From the NCBI GenBank assembly GCA_964614375.1, contig CAZTLI010000110.1, positions 1-13,243 on the forward strand: 13,243 nt of DNA, written 5' to 3'. Positions within the stretch are counted from its first letter, which is position 1. The number at the start of each line of letters is the position of its first letter. Positions 13,241 to 13,243 of the stretch are shown piece after piece. The translations under genes were made by a program, and so were the position numbers. The notes beneath the pieces were generated by a model. It saw only the letters and a program-made list of their open reading frames with translations. It did not search any database and was not told where the DNA came from. This DNA is from CAZTLI01 sp964614375. GTDB taxonomy: Bacteria; Chloroflexota; Anaerolineae; Aggregatilineales; Phototrophicaceae.

Positions 13241-13243
13241 GCA

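Noticed and set aside
1..13243. tRNA, rRNA, CRISPR array, or known defence system
   Set aside because: No cloverleaf-type arm pairs, rRNA-like stretches, regularly spaced repeats or cas, restriction or retron motifs were seen on either strand.

Overview
This 13.2-kb window (roughly 55% GC by eye) looks like ordinary chromosomal and accessory sequence of a free-living bacterium. The most likely source is a member of the Chloroflexota (Anaerolineae-like). That is an inference from gene style only: a GT39-type membrane glycosyltransferase, a standalone GyrI-like protein, a BNR-repeat protein, a plant-like nitrilase, a membrane-anchored astacin, and small STAS-like orphans. No rRNA, tRNA, CRISPR array, phage module or intact insertion sequence was seen.

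Layout. Positions 1-598 (minus) hold the N-terminal third or so of a GT39-type glycosyltransferase that leaves the window on the left. Positions 752-1207 (minus) encode a GyrI-like effector-binding protein. Positions 1471-2174 (plus) form a small unit: a 13-codon leader peptide with a strong Shine-Dalgarno, an orphan 205-aa protein whose GTG start overlaps the leader's stop, and a good intrinsic terminator. Positions 2188-2741 (minus) hold two small orphan genes with excellent ribosome binding sites; upstream lies a gene-free stretch (2769-3159) with several competing inverted repeats and a candidate promoter, possibly a long structured 5' leader. Positions 3160-3573 (minus) encode an RHH-like protein carrying a textbook EF-hand loop, divergent from a GNAT acetyltransferase (3713-4246, plus). 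Positions 4319-6275 (plus) hold a BNR-repeat protein followed closely by a nitrilase.

Positions 6344-8435 (plus) form the clearest complete transcription unit: promoter, membrane-anchored astacin protease with a retained latency motif, an orphan 221-aa protein, a YbaY/YscW-domain protein without a signal peptide, and a strong terminator. Then come a DMT/EamA transporter (minus), a divergent lipoprotein gene with its own promoter (plus), a YqiA-like esterase and a nucleotidyltransferase-fold protein (both minus), and two convergent small STAS-like genes that appear to be distant paralogues. The right edge holds a hairpin resembling an IS200/IS605-type right end.

No complete described defence or biosynthetic system is visible. 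The most interesting leads are the astacin operon, the possible structured leader at 2742-3004, the coupled leader peptide at 1471-1512, and the EF-hand loop in the RHH-like protein. All functional calls come from reading motifs by eye; no searches were run.
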